Shown piece after piece: positions 35,781 to 44,504 of a stretch of DNA of 64,000 bases. How positions within the stretch are numbered: the first letter of the stretch is position 1; the number at the start of each line of letters is the position of its first letter. This DNA is from Chryseobacterium indologenes (GTDB lineage: Bacteria > Bacteroidota > Bacteroidia > Flavobacteriales > Weeksellaceae): positions 930,001 through 994,000 of the forward strand of contig NZ_CP018786.1 in NCBI RefSeq assembly GCF_002025665.1, in the 5' to 3' direction. The translations under genes and the position numbers were made by a program. The notes beneath the pieces are model-generated. The model was not told the DNA's origin. It made no database searches and saw nothing but the letters and a program-made list of their open reading frames with translations.

Positions 35781-36764
35781 TTAAATTTCGCTCAAAGCAG
35801 AATTGATAAAGCTTAATTCTTCCTGTGAAAGGTCAATAGACATTGCTTTTGCGTTTTCGATGGCTTGCTGTGCATTTCTTGCTCCTGCCAATACGACTGT
35901 AATGGCTGGCTGCAACGTAGTCCATCTTAATACCAGTTGAGAAAGGCTTGCTCCTTTTTTCTGAGCAATAGGTTCAATTTTTTCTAAGAAAGTTTTTACT
36001 TTATTCAGATCAAACTGAGAGAAATATCCGTTTCTGTGGTCGTTATCTTTCAATTGGGTTTCTTTGAAATATTTACCGGTTAAAAGACCTCTTTCCATCG
36101 GGCTGTATACGATAATTCCTGTATTGTTTTCCAAAGAATAAGGGACAAGATCGTTTTCAATGGCACGGTTCAGCATGCTGTAAGAAACCTGATTGCTGGC
36201 AAGTTGTAAAGTTTTGTTAGCTTCTTTCATTTGAGCAACGCCGTAGTTGCTTACTCCTGCTGTACGGATTTTTCCCTGCTGTATCAGTAATTCCATAGCT
36301 TCCATAGTTTCGGAAATTGGTGTTGTGCTATCCGGCCAGTGAAGTTGTAGAAGATCAATATAATCTGTACCTAATCTTTTTAAACTTTCTTCAACTTCTT
36401 TGATGATGTTTTCTTTAGAAGCCAATTTGTACACGGGAATAGTTTTTCCTTCGTCTTCTGCGTCAAAGAAAAATTCTCCTTTACCATTATTACTTCCGTC
36501 CCATACCAATCCGAATTTTGTTAAAAGCTGGATTTTTGAACGGTCTTTTCCTTTGATTGCTTCACCGATCATTTCTTCACTCAGTCCAAAACCATAGAAT
36601 GGTGCCGTGTCAATAGAAGTTACCCCATGATCTAATGAGGCGTGAATAGAATTGATAGAATCTTGTTTTTCATTACCGCCCCACATGTTTCCGCCAATGG
36701 CAAAAGCTCCGTGTGTAATTGTTGATAATTTTAAATCAGTGTTTCCTAATTTTCTATATTCCAT
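35781..36764 (-). CDS. Aldo/keto reductase
   Basis: A 327-residue NADPH-dependent carbonyl reductase with the (beta/alpha)8 fold. Visible are SIDTAPFYGFGLSEE with the catalytic Asp and Tyr, LLTKFGLV with the Lys, and LLQLHWPDSTTP with the His. RTAGVSNYGVAQM and AITVVLAGARNAQQ provide cofactor binding. It resembles the Tas/YajO-like subfamily. It lies at the downstream end of a redox gene region but has its own gap and probably its own promoter. Confidence 0.93.
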   Translation of the reverse strand: MEYRKLGNTDLKLSTITHGAFAIGGNMWGGNEKQDSINSIHASLDHGVTSIDTAPFYGFGLSEEMIGEAIKGKDRSKIQLLTKFGLVWDGSNNGKGEFFFDAEDEGKTIPVYKLASKENIIKEVEESLKRLGTDYIDLLQLHWPDSTTPISETMEAMELLIQQGKIRTAGVSNYGVAQMKEANKTLQLASNQVSYSMLNRAIENDLVPYSLENNTGIIVYSPMERGLLTGKYFKETQLKDNDHRNGYFSQFDLNKVKTFLEKIEPIAQKKGASLSQLVLRWTTLQPAITVVLAGARNAQQAIENAKAMSIDLSQEELSFINSALSEI

Positions 36765-36796
36765 TTTGTTTGTTTTAAAATTGTTATTGTGTTAAA

Positions 36797-36850
36797 CCAC
36801 CCCGTCAAAAATTCTTTGAATTTTTGCCACCCCTCCGGAGGAGGGGAATT
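36797..36850. repeat. Interspersed palindromic repeat, family 4, copy 1
   Basis: Contains two perfect inner hairpins: CAAAAATTC-TTT-GAATTTTTG and CCCCTCC-GGA-GGAGGGG. The second copy, reversed, lies at 42511-42560 with changed but still pairing hairpins. Confidence 0.7.
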
Positions 36851-36928
36851 CTCGCCGTTTCAATAGTGACACTTCTAAGAACTTAAGTGTCTGAAACTTT
36901 TATGGCTTTTGTGGTTAAAAATTGTCTG

Positions 36929-37681
36929 TTATTTCTTTAGTTCTTTTACGATAGCCTCTCCAACGCTTTTTGCAGATTGTGGATTCTGTCCTGTGATCAC
37001 TCTCTGATCGGTTACCACATGATTTTGCCAAAGCCCGGATTTTTCAAATTTTGCGCCTCTTTCTTTCAGTTTATCTTCCAGTAAGAAAGGAACTACGCTG
37101 GTTAATTTTACTTCAGATTCTTCTTCATTGGTAAAAGCATTGATTTTCTTTCCGTCCACAAGATATTTCCCATTATTCAGCTTGATATTCACAAGACCTG
37201 CTGGGCCATGACATACTCCGGCTACAATTCCTCCGTTTTCATAAATTTTAGAAGCAATATCTGCCAGTTCCTTATTGTCTGCAAAATCCCACATCGCTCC
37301 GTGTCCTCCTGCATAAAAAATGGTTGAGTATGCTTTGGGATTCACCTGTGATGGCTTCATAGAATGATCAATCTTGTTTTTGTATTCTTTGTTTTCCCAG
37401 AATTCCTTGTTGACAGGATCTTTCAAATCAAAACCATCTACCGGAGGAGTTCCGCCTTTCGGACTTACAAAGTCAATTTCATATCCTGCTTTGTGAAGAA
37501 CTTCCCACGGATGAGAAACTTCACCCAGATAATATCCTGTATCTTCACCGGTACTGCCTTTTTTATCATGGCTGGTAACAACGAATAAAATTTTCTTTTT
37601 CATATTCTTTGATTTTTTGGTTTGTGCCTGTACGAATCCTATGGTAAAGACCGCAAGCATTAAAAACGCTAATTTTTTCAT
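36929..37681 (-). CDS. DJ-1/PfpI-family protein (Hsp31/glyoxalase-III-like)
   Basis: A 250-residue protein with the nucleophile elbow Cys in VCHGPAGL, preceded by YAGGHGAMWDF, typical of Hsp31-like chaperone/glyoxalase III enzymes that detoxify methylglyoxal. A signal peptide (MKKLAFLMLAVFTIGFVQAQ) is followed by an internal Met27 (MKKKILFVV) at the usual cytoplasmic start of the domain. The start at 37681 is preferred because it lies two bases after the upstream gene's stop, giving tight coupling, but both start sites are possible. It is the last gene of an oxidoreductase operon. Confidence 0.88.
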   Translation of the reverse strand: MKKLAFLMLAVFTIGFVQAQTKKSKNMKKKILFVVTSHDKKGSTGEDTGYYLGEVSHPWEVLHKAGYEIDFVSPKGGTPPVDGFDLKDPVNKEFWENKEYKNKIDHSMKPSQVNPKAYSTIFYAGGHGAMWDFADNKELADIASKIYENGGIVAGVCHGPAGLVNIKLNNGKYLVDGKKINAFTNEEESEVKLTSVVPFLLEDKLKERGAKFEKSGLWQNHVVTDQRVITGQNPQSAKSVGEAIVKELKK

Positions 37682-37683
37682 TA

Positions 37684-37971
37684 TTAAAGAAGATTAGTGA
37701 TATAAATTTGTGGTTTTTCCTGAAGCTTTTCATCCACCAAAGCTCCGAAGGCTTGAATGTAAGGCTGCTGGTTGTGCTGATCCAATCCTTCTTTACTTTT
37801 CCAGATTTCGTAGAAAACAAATTCATTTTTGTCTTCAATGCCCTGATGCAGGCTATAAAGCTCACAAGCTTCTTCTTTTCTTGTTTCTTTTACCATATTC
37901 TGAAGAACTTCCAGTACTTCTGCCTGATGTTCTTCTTTGGCTTTTATAATGGCTGTAAGATGAATTTTCAT
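37684..37971 (-). CDS. ABM-domain quinol monooxygenase-like protein
   Basis: A 95-residue ferredoxin-like dimeric fold with the antibiotic biosynthesis monooxygenase pattern (AEVLEVLQNMVKETRKEEAC, EDKNEFVFYEIWKSKEGLDQH). YgiN-like family members oxidise quinols or bind small aromatics. It lies between the epimerase-like and DJ-1 genes with gaps of two bases, so it belongs to that operon. Confidence 0.85.
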   Translation of the reverse strand: MKIHLTAIIKAKEEHQAEVLEVLQNMVKETRKEEACELYSLHQGIEDKNEFVFYEIWKSKEGLDQHNQQPYIQAFGALVDEKLQEKPQIYITNLL

Positions 37972-37973
37972 AA

Positions 37974-38858
37974 TTAAATAAAATTTTCAATTGAGTTATA
38001 GATAGGTTTCCAGTCCAGTTCTACTTTAGCTTTATCTGAGCTGCATCTGCTGTTGGATGCAAAACCGAAATAGCCTCCCGCCGGACCAAATTTATTAACA
38101 GCTTCCTGTATACTTAATGATTTTGCAGGTTGTAGGCTGTATTTTTTACTGATGTTTTCTGCAATGTTTTTTAAAGAAGATGAACCATTTTCTGCATAAT
38201 AAATGGAACCTCCTTTTGCTTTTTCCAATGCGAGTACATATAAATCTGCAAGGTCTTCAATATGTAAGTTAGACCAGATATTTTCCCCTTCACCAAAATA
38301 GACTCCATGTCCTTTTTCCTTAGAAAAATTGATAAGAGCAGGAATCTGGATGCTGTCTTTTTTTATTCCTAAACCTTCTCCGTAAACCATTGTAGGAACA
38401 ATAACAATACTTTTTATGCCTTTGTTTGCAGATTGCAGTACATAATTGTTGATAAGAACTCTTGATGCCATTTCCAGTCTTGGTTGCAAAGGGAAATCTT
38501 CCCTGAAGATAAAGTCGCTTTTTTGACCATTCTCTTTTCCTCCAAAAATGGCAGAGCCTGAAGTGAAAATAAACGTTTTGTGACTTTCTTCCAATGCTCT
38601 GATAAAGTTATCTGCTGCATAGGAATCATCTGCAGAATCAGCATTATGAATAACCGCATCTACCTCGGAAACTGCTGTTCTGATAAGATCTTCATCATGA
38701 ATACTTCCCACTATGGTTTTGATTCCTAATGATTCCAGTTCCTGTATATGGGTTTCATTACGAACCAGCCCAGTCACTTCATAATTCTTGTTTAGTAGTT
38801 TTTTTGCGATAGTTCCGCCAATATAGCCGGTAATACCTGTGATCAGTACTTTTTTCAT
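37974..38858 (-). CDS. NAD-dependent epimerase/dehydratase-family (extended SDR) protein
   Basis: A 294-residue protein with the Rossmann motif LITGITGYIGG at the start, NADSAD near 75, and an active-site-like Ser/Tyr region (SGSAIFGG) that lacks a perfect YxxxK. The family includes sugar epimerases and atypical reductases such as NmrA-like sensors. It overlaps the MdaB-like gene by 4 bases (ATGA), indicating coupling. Substrate not evident. Confidence 0.82.
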   Translation of the reverse strand: MKKVLITGITGYIGGTIAKKLLNKNYEVTGLVRNETHIQELESLGIKTIVGSIHDEDLIRTAVSEVDAVIHNADSADDSYAADNFIRALEESHKTFIFTSGSAIFGGKENGQKSDFIFREDFPLQPRLEMASRVLINNYVLQSANKGIKSIVIVPTMVYGEGLGIKKDSIQIPALINFSKEKGHGVYFGEGENIWSNLHIEDLADLYVLALEKAKGGSIYYAENGSSSLKNIAENISKKYSLQPAKSLSIQEAVNKFGPAGGYFGFASNSRCSSDKAKVELDWKPIYNSIENFI

Positions 38859-39472
38859 GATACCAGTTCCGGTTTTAATTCTTTTTCAAATACATTTCTT
38901 ACATGCGCTCTGTACAATGTCATATCACGTTCTACATTGGCATTCTTTTCCACATCATGAAAGTGGAAGCTTTCCATTTTTTCTAACGAAACAAAGGCAT
39001 TCATTCTGTGGAATCCAAATAACGGGCCTTCATCCACACTTTTTTCACTGAAAAACTCTCCGGGAAGAGTAAAAGCTGTTGCAGGAGCGTTCCAACTTGT
39101 AGTCAGCATATATTTTCTTCCTCCAAGCATTCCTCCAGTTCCGTAGTTGATTTCGGGATTCTCAGCTTTTCTTCCGTCGCTCATATAAATTCCTTTGGCA
39201 TGTCCGGCTGTGAACACTTCGTCAATATATTTTTTCAATCCGTTGGGTAATTGGAACCACCAGATAGGAGTGTGGTAAACAATGTAGTCTGCCCATACAA
39301 ATTTCTCCACTTCTTCATTCTTGTCATAGGTTTCACTTACATTGGTTATCTTTACTTCTACATTATCAAATTCTTTAAGAACGGCTAATGTATTGTCTGC
39401 AATAGTCTGATTATATTTTCCTCCGGAATGTCCGAAATTCTGTCCTCCGTTGATGATTAGTACTTTTTTCAT
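38855..39472 (-). CDS. NAD(P)H-dependent quinone reductase, MdaB-like flavodoxin fold
   Basis: A 205-residue flavoprotein: VLIINGGQNFGHSGGKYNQT binds the FMN/FAD phosphate, and YIVYHTPIWWFQLPNGLKKY with TTSWNAPATAF match MdaB, a modulator of drug activity that reduces quinones by two electrons. First gene of a four-gene operon (MdaB, SDR, ABM, DJ-1), which together look like a quinone/electrophile detoxification unit. TAACTTTG at 39519-39512 (minus) is a likely -7 box. Confidence 0.9.
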   Translation of the reverse strand: MKKVLIINGGQNFGHSGGKYNQTIADNTLAVLKEFDNVEVKITNVSETYDKNEEVEKFVWADYIVYHTPIWWFQLPNGLKKYIDEVFTAGHAKGIYMSDGRKAENPEINYGTGGMLGGRKYMLTTSWNAPATAFTLPGEFFSEKSVDEGPLFGFHRMNAFVSLEKMESFHFHDVEKNANVERDMTLYRAHVRNVFEKELKPELVS

Positions 39473-39786
39473 TTTTTTATGATTGTTTGAATTTTACTCT
39501 GCAAAGTTAGAATGGATGTTTGTATAATAAAAATAATATAAATTATAGTATGTTATTATTTTTGTGATAGTTTGTTTTTTTTGATTCGTGTTGCGTGATT
39601 CGAGGTTGATTTCAACCGATTCGTTTATGTATGGAGACATTGCTAACCGTGAGTTAATCATTCACGATTGACTTTGCGCAGCAAAAATTGACTATTGACA
39701 ATTTCCCTTTCATGGTAAAATGTCATAGTATATCCGAGCTGAAATTCCTTTCCGTCATGTAAATTTGTCTAACAAATTGAAGGACA
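39473..39786. other. Gap 39473-39786: promoter DNA and AT-rich repeats
   Basis: No gene supported. It contains the minus-strand TAACTTTG box for the MdaB operon and a stretch of short flavobacterial intergenic repeats (for example GACTTTGCGCAGCAAAAATTG near 39670). Next to the phosphoesterase start is a TAAATTTG box at 39760-39767 overlapping an inverted repeat (39762-39778, AATTTGT-CTA-ACAAATT). Confidence 0.5.
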
Positions 39787-40533
39787 ATGATACAGATAGC
39801 TGTTTTTAGTGATGTGCATGGAAATCTTCCTGCCCTGGAAGTCGTGTTGGAAGATATTGAGAAAAGAGGAATCAGGCAGAGGTTCTGTTTGGGAGATCTG
39901 GTAGATTTTGCACCCTGGGGCAATGAAGTGATAGAAAAAATAAGAAGTCTGAACATTCCTTGTTTAATGGGAAATCATGATGAAAGAATTGCCTTTGATA
40001 TTCCTGTAGTTCCTTTGTCTAAGCATTCCGAAGAAGAAACGAGTGCCAGATTTATTGCGATCGATCATTCTAAAAAACATATTACAGAGGAGAATAAAAA
40101 TTTTTTATCAGAACTACCTTTTCATTTAAAATTAAATTATAAAACAGGGAAGAAGCACTGGAATATTCAGTTGGTACATTCCAGTCTTGAAAGTAATGAT
40201 ACGTATCTCTATGAATCAGAAAATGATGAGGTTTTTGAGAATATGCTAAAAGATTCCGGAGCTGATGTTGTGGTGATGGGACACACCCATTTATCCTTTA
40301 AAAAGCAGTTTGAGAATAAAGCATGGGCTGTCAATTGTGGTTCTGTAGGTCGTTCCAAAGAAGAAAACAGACTGGCTTCTTATCTGATCCTTACTTTAGA
40401 TGAAGAAAAAATTACTCCTGAAATTGTACAGTTATCTTATCCGATTGATGAAACAGTCCGTCAGATACGGGAAAGCGGGATTCCGGATTATTATGCCTTG
40501 TTTCTGAAGAATGAAAATGTATTAATATTATAA
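39787..40533 (+). CDS. Metallophosphoesterase (YfcE-like)
   Basis: A 248-residue calcineurin-like phosphoesterase with all dimetal motifs: DVHGN near 9-13, GDLVDF, GNHDE, the distal LVHSS His and GHTH. Likely a phosphodiesterase with unknown nucleotide substrate. The shared 13-mer ATTTGTCTAACAA in front of its start also sits at the operator of the TonB receptor at 23791. It ends 40 bases before the LysR gene. Confidence 0.9.
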   Translation: MIQIAVFSDVHGNLPALEVVLEDIEKRGIRQRFCLGDLVDFAPWGNEVIEKIRSLNIPCLMGNHDERIAFDIPVVPLSKHSEEETSARFIAIDHSKKHITEENKNFLSELPFHLKLNYKTGKKHWNIQLVHSSLESNDTYLYESENDEVFENMLKDSGADVVVMGHTHLSFKKQFENKAWAVNCGSVGRSKEENRLASYLILTLDEEKITPEIVQLSYPIDETVRQIRESGIPDYYALFLKNENVLIL

Positions 40534-40565
40534 TTATTTTGTAATTTTGCATTATAATATTAATA
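40520..40565 (+). promoter_or_regulatory. LysR gene promoter within a large inverted repeat
   Basis: A perfect 15-base inverted repeat, TATTAATATTATAAT (40520-40534) and ATTATAATATTAATA (40551-40565), brackets a -7 box TAATTTTG (40542-40549). Its left arm overlaps the last codons of the phosphoesterase gene. It looks like an operator for autoregulation, or possibly a terminator-like stem. Confidence 0.55.
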
Positions 40566-40573
40566 ATTAAGTC

Positions 40574-41470
40574 ATGGTTAATTTAGAATGGTATCGTACT
40601 TTTAAAGCGATCTATAAAACCGGGACATTGACAGGTGCTGCCGATGCTCTGTTTATATCACAACCAGGAGTGAGCCTTCACTTAAGCTCATTGGAAGCTT
40701 ATGTAGGATACAAACTATTCGACAGAACAGGTCGAAAAATGATTCCGACAGAACGTGGGAAAGTATTATTTAATGCAGTTGCTGAACCTATTACTAAACT
40801 GGAAGATGTAGAGAAAAACTTTCAAAAATCTACAGAGAAGCATACTCCTACTATCAGTGTCGGGATGTGTTTTGAGACTTTTCAGACCACTTTGGAGCAA
40901 TATGTTTCTTCATTGCCTTTTAATCTGATTATCAGTTTCGGAGAATATCCTGAAATGCTGGATCAACTGGATAAGGGAATTCTAGATCTTATCATCACTC
41001 CCAAAAAAGGCTCTTCATCCAATATCGAACATGAAGCATTCTCTTCGGAACAAATTATTCTGGTAGGAGGGAAGGATGTGGATAAAGCAGCTTTCAATAA
41101 GGTTTTAAAAACAAAAGATGCAGAGCAGATTGAAGAGTGGTTGAAGAATGAAAAATGGTATGGAACAACCGGTGATATGGAACACCTTTTCCAGTACTGG
41201 ATATTAAATTTTGGTCATAAACCGAATTTCCGTCCTAATTATATCGTTCCTAACATGAACTCTATCATCCGTTGTCTCAAAGGAGGAACAGGATTAGCCG
41301 TTGTTCCTGATTTTCTATGCAGAAATGATATTGAAAGCGGTGATATCCAGTTGATTTGGGAAGGAAAGAAAAAGTTTGAAAATACCCTGTATTTCGGTTG
41401 TCGTAAGAAAACCAATTATCAAACCGAAATAGAGCATATTAAAGGATTATTCCGCAAGGTGATGGCTTAA
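40574..41470 (+). CDS. LysR-family transcriptional regulator
   Basis: A 298-residue regulator with the N-terminal winged HTH (TLTGAADALFISQPGVSLHL) and the C-terminal periplasmic-binding-like effector domain (DLIITPKKGSS, NFRPNYIVPNMNSIIR, VVPDF). The wing residues KLFDRTGRKMIPTE are normal. Its effector is unknown. It may regulate the divergent MdaB operon or the phosphoesterase; no direct evidence. Confidence 0.9.
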   Translation: MVNLEWYRTFKAIYKTGTLTGAADALFISQPGVSLHLSSLEAYVGYKLFDRTGRKMIPTERGKVLFNAVAEPITKLEDVEKNFQKSTEKHTPTISVGMCFETFQTTLEQYVSSLPFNLIISFGEYPEMLDQLDKGILDLIITPKKGSSSNIEHEAFSSEQIILVGGKDVDKAAFNKVLKTKDAEQIEEWLKNEKWYGTTGDMEHLFQYWILNFGHKPNFRPNYIVPNMNSIIRCLKGGTGLAVVPDFLCRNDIESGDIQLIWEGKKKFENTLYFGCRKKTNYQTEIEHIKGLFRKVMA

Positions 41471-41914
41471 TAAAACCATATCTCTCATCTGTAAACCGTT
41501 TTCATAAATAGGAGCGGGATAGTTTTCAATAAAAAAATCTTTCAGGATTCCACTTTTAATGAAACCGTTTTTCTCATAAAATATGATCTGTTGGAAACCG
41601 GTATCCGATGTTCCAACAATTAGTGTTTTATAATGATTTTCTTTAGCAATTTCTTTTGCCTTATCTATCAGGATAGTTCCAATACCTTTATTTCTGTAGC
41701 TTTCAATAACAGCAATGTTTTTAATTTCCAGTTCAGTATGGGTCTTCTTGTACAACGCCATTACAGCAATGTTTTCAATACCGTCATGTAAAAGATAGAT
41801 CTCAGAATTAAAAATATATTGATTGATAGCTTCTCGTGTTTCATCAGCCAGAAGCAGTAGATGATAAGGAATTTCTGAATCAGAATTTAGCTTGTTGAAG
41901 GTGAAATTTTCCAT
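41447..41914 (-). CDS. GNAT-family N-acetyltransferase
   Basis: A 155-residue acetyltransferase with the acetyl-CoA loop YRNKGIGTILIDKA and the preceding beta-strand (LEIKNIAVIE). It overlaps the 3' end of the LysR gene by 24 bases, convergently, and starts at the last base of a second GNAT gene. Substrate not evident. Confidence 0.87.
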   Translation of the reverse strand: MENFTFNKLNSDSEIPYHLLLLADETREAINQYIFNSEIYLLHDGIENIAVMALYKKTHTELEIKNIAVIESYRNKGIGTILIDKAKEIAKENHYKTLIVGTSDTGFQQIIFYEKNGFIKSGILKDFFIENYPAPIYENGLQMRDMVLLSHHLAE

Positions 41915-42348
41915 TACAGGCTCATATGGATAAGTGGATAGTCTTTTCCTGAACCGTCTTTCTCGGATCTTCCGGTCTTTTTGAAACCCATTTTTTCATA
42001 AAATCCGATGGCCTGAGGGTTTTGTTCATTCACATCCACTTTGGTCAATCCGGTTTTCTCTTTCATAAACTGATAAAGTGTTTTTCCGTAGCCTTTTCCA
42101 CGCGTGTCATTGTGAATGAAAAGCATTTCCAGGTTGCCTTCTGCTACGGATGCAAAACCTTTAGATTCGTTATTTTCAGTAATTAAATAGACTTCCAGAT
42201 TAGGAAGATAATCTCTTGGAATAGCTTCTTTGAAATAATTGAAATCCTCTTCGGCAAGAAAATCATGAGTTGCTTTTACTGCTGATTCCCATATTTCCAT
42301 AATTCTCGGATAATCCTCTGCTGTAGCCAATCTGATATTTTGTGACAT
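41914..42348 (-). CDS. GNAT-family N-acetyltransferase
   Basis: A 144-residue acetyltransferase with TRGKGYGKTLYQFMKEK as the acetyl-CoA loop and the C-terminal NPQAIGFYEKMGFKKTGRS common in the YjaB-like group. It shares a base with the next GNAT, so the two are coupled. Tandem GNATs may arise by duplication, but the two proteins differ strongly. Confidence 0.87.
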   Translation of the reverse strand: MSQNIRLATAEDYPRIMEIWESAVKATHDFLAEEDFNYFKEAIPRDYLPNLEVYLITENNESKGFASVAEGNLEMLFIHNDTRGKGYGKTLYQFMKEKTGLTKVDVNEQNPQAIGFYEKMGFKKTGRSEKDGSGKDYPLIHMSL

Positions 42349-42414
42349 GATTTTTTAATTTTGAACAAAAATAGGGAAAATGAAGGTGAGAAGCCAGAAG
42401 AAGGGTAAATTTTG

Positions 42415-42565
42415 GGCTGGAGGATGCAAGATGGGTGCTGGAAGTTAGAAGTTAGAAGTTAGAAGTTAGAAGTTAGAAGTTAGAATGATCGGTTTTATCG
42501 ACCACTTATTCCCCTTCTCTGAAGGGGTGGATTTTTGCAAAGCAAAAGACTGGGTAGTTTAAACA
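42415..42565. repeat. Gap 42349-42680: heptamer tandem repeat and family 4 copy 2
   Basis: Six exact copies of GAAGTTA lie at 42441-42482, preceded by a family 5 purine-rich element. Family 4 copy 2 (42511-42560, reversed relative to copy 1) carries CCCCTTC-TCT-GAAGGGG and TTTTGC-AAA-GCAAAA hairpins. No gene. Confidence 0.75.
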
Positions 42566-42680
42566 AACCTCCATTAAATAACAATTTTTTAACAGAAACA
42601 GTAAAATTGGTAGGCAGGATTTTCAATTTTTTATTGCAAATTTGTTTATCACTTTATATTAATCATTAAAATAAAGATTT

Positions 42681-43556
42681 ATGCAAAAGAAAACCTATAC
42701 AGGACAACCTGTGGTAACATTAAATAACGGAGTGGATATTCCGGCTTTAGGATTTGGAGTATGGCAGATGGAAGATCTGAAAGAATGTGAAAATGCGGTA
42801 ATCAAAGCTATTCAGACAGGATATAGAATGATTGACACCGCTGCTATTTATCAGAATGAAACTGCAGTAGGTACTGCTGTGAAAAATAGTGGTGTAAAAA
42901 GAGATGAACTGTTTATCACATCCAAAGTATGGGTTCAGGATCATGGATATGAAAAAGCAAAAAGTGCTTTTCAGAGAACATTAGACAGATTACAGATGGA
43001 TTATCTTGATATGTATCTAATCCACTGGCCATATGGAGATTTTCTGGGTACATGGAAAGCTTTGGAAGAATTATATCATGAAGGAAAAATCAAAGCGATT
43101 GGAGTGTGCAATTTTACCGTGGAGAAACTGGAAGAACTGAAAGCGAATTCTACGGTTTTACCAGTGATTAATCAGATTGAGCTGCATCCTGTATTCCAGC
43201 AGAAAGAATTACAGGTATACGACAGGGAAAATAATATCGTAACACAACCTTGGAGCCCGCTAGGAAATGGTAATGCCAACCTTTTAAGCAATCCTGATCT
43301 GAAAGCGATTGCTGAAAAATATGGCAAAACTGTAGCTCAGATCATTCTAAGATGGCACTTACAGGAAGGTTTTGTTGTAATTCCGAAATCTGTGACCCCT
43401 TCAAGAATCGAAGAAAACTTTAATGTATTTGATTTTGAACTGACAGAAGATGAAATGAATGTTGTACGTTCTTTAGATACCGGAAAAAGATTATTCTTTG
43501 ATCCTAAAGATCCGGAATGGGAGCAAAAAATGCTAAATTCCGTAGCGGATATTTAA
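42681..43556 (+). CDS. Aldo/keto reductase
   Basis: A 291-residue AKR of the 2,5-diketo-D-gluconate-reductase-like type: GVDIPALGFGVWQ, MIDTAAIYQNE with catalytic Asp and Tyr, TSKVWV with Lys, and LIHWPYGDF with His. The C-terminal VIPKSVTPSRIEENF binds NADPH phosphate. Stands alone between a repeat region and a hairpin. Confidence 0.93.
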   Translation: MQKKTYTGQPVVTLNNGVDIPALGFGVWQMEDLKECENAVIKAIQTGYRMIDTAAIYQNETAVGTAVKNSGVKRDELFITSKVWVQDHGYEKAKSAFQRTLDRLQMDYLDMYLIHWPYGDFLGTWKALEELYHEGKIKAIGVCNFTVEKLEELKANSTVLPVINQIELHPVFQQKELQVYDRENNIVTQPWSPLGNGNANLLSNPDLKAIAEKYGKTVAQIILRWHLQEGFVVIPKSVTPSRIEENFNVFDFELTEDEMNVVRSLDTGKRLFFDPKDPEWEQKMLNSVADI

Positions 43557-43574
43557 TAGAAATAAAGAGTAAGA

Positions 43575-43645
43575 ATATACCCACGGATCTCACAAATTAC
43601 ACAGGTTTTAATCCGTATAATTTGCGAGATCTGTGGGCTTTTTAA
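43575..43645 (+). terminator. Long hairpin, probable terminator (family 3-like)
   Basis: A 20-base stem, 43580-43599 against 43618-43637, with two mismatches, then a T-run. It resembles the CCCACAGATT elements at 26342 and 26622, so it may be a repeat that serves as a terminator. Confidence 0.75.
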
Positions 43646-43659
43646 ATCAATAATAACCC

Positions 43660-44364
43660 ATGACTGCAAAAGAATTCATAGAAACACTCTCATTATTTAA
43701 GAATGAAAAAGAACTCAATAAAGCTGAGAAGTTTTTCAAAGGAAATGATGGAGTTACCAAGAGTTTCGGGGTGAAATTCGGAGATGTTTTTACTACGGCG
43801 AAGGCATTTTCGATGATGCCTCTGGATGAAATCAATAAGCTCCTTGACAGTGACTTTTATGAAGTAAGAATGGGAGCTGTAAGTATCATGGATTTTCAGG
43901 CAAGAAGTAAAAAATCGTCTGAAGACCTGAAGAAAGCCCTTTTTGATTTGTATCTCAACCGTCATGACCGTTTGAATAACTGGGATTTTGTAGACAGAGC
44001 AGCCTGTCATGTTATTGGAGAATATCTCATTGATAAATCCAGGGATATTCTGCATAAGCTTGCTTATTCCGACAGTCCATGGGAAAGAAGAACAGCTATT
44101 GTCAGCACTCATGCATTTATCCGGAAAAATGATGTAGCAGACACCTTTGCTATTGCGGAAATCCTTGTTTACGATCCAAACGAACTTGTGAATAAAGCTG
44201 TAGGAAGCTGGATCCGGGAAGCCGGAAAAAAAGACAAAAAGAAATTACAGCATTTTCTCAATACTTACGTGAAAACAATGCCTGCTGTTACATTTTCTTA
44301 TGCAACAGAAAAGCTTGATCCGGAATCAAAATTACACTATAAAGAACTCAGGAAGGCAAAATAA
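43660..44364 (+). CDS. DNA alkylation repair (AlkD-like HEAT) protein
   Basis: A 234-residue all-helical protein of the DNA alkylation repair family, built of HEAT-like repeats. WDFVDRAACHVIGEYL and SPWERRTAIVSTHAFI match the AlkD/AlkC-type core whose Trp/Asp/Arg residues excise alkylated bases without flipping them. No other repair genes next to it. Confidence 0.87.
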   Translation: MTAKEFIETLSLFKNEKELNKAEKFFKGNDGVTKSFGVKFGDVFTTAKAFSMMPLDEINKLLDSDFYEVRMGAVSIMDFQARSKKSSEDLKKALFDLYLNRHDRLNNWDFVDRAACHVIGEYLIDKSRDILHKLAYSDSPWERRTAIVSTHAFIRKNDVADTFAIAEILVYDPNELVNKAVGSWIREAGKKDKKKLQHFLNTYVKTMPAVTFSYATEKLDPESKLHYKELRKAK

Positions 44365-44504
44365 ATCCTGCTTTGTTCCATATACAGTAGATGTTTATCA
44401 ACAACTCTAAACCTTAAACTTTAAACCCTATTCTGAGCAATATCATATCATTGAATAAGAAGTATTGTCTGATTCTTCGTACATTTTAATAAAAAATAAT
44501 TCTT

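Noticed and set aside
36797..36850. Possible small RNA from the GC-rich palindrome
   Set aside because: No promoter nearby and the same element recurs elsewhere; treated as an interspersed repeat.
37708..37977. Plus-strand hydrophobic frames opposite the ABM gene
   Set aside because: Phe/Leu-rich antisense shadows of the real minus-strand gene.
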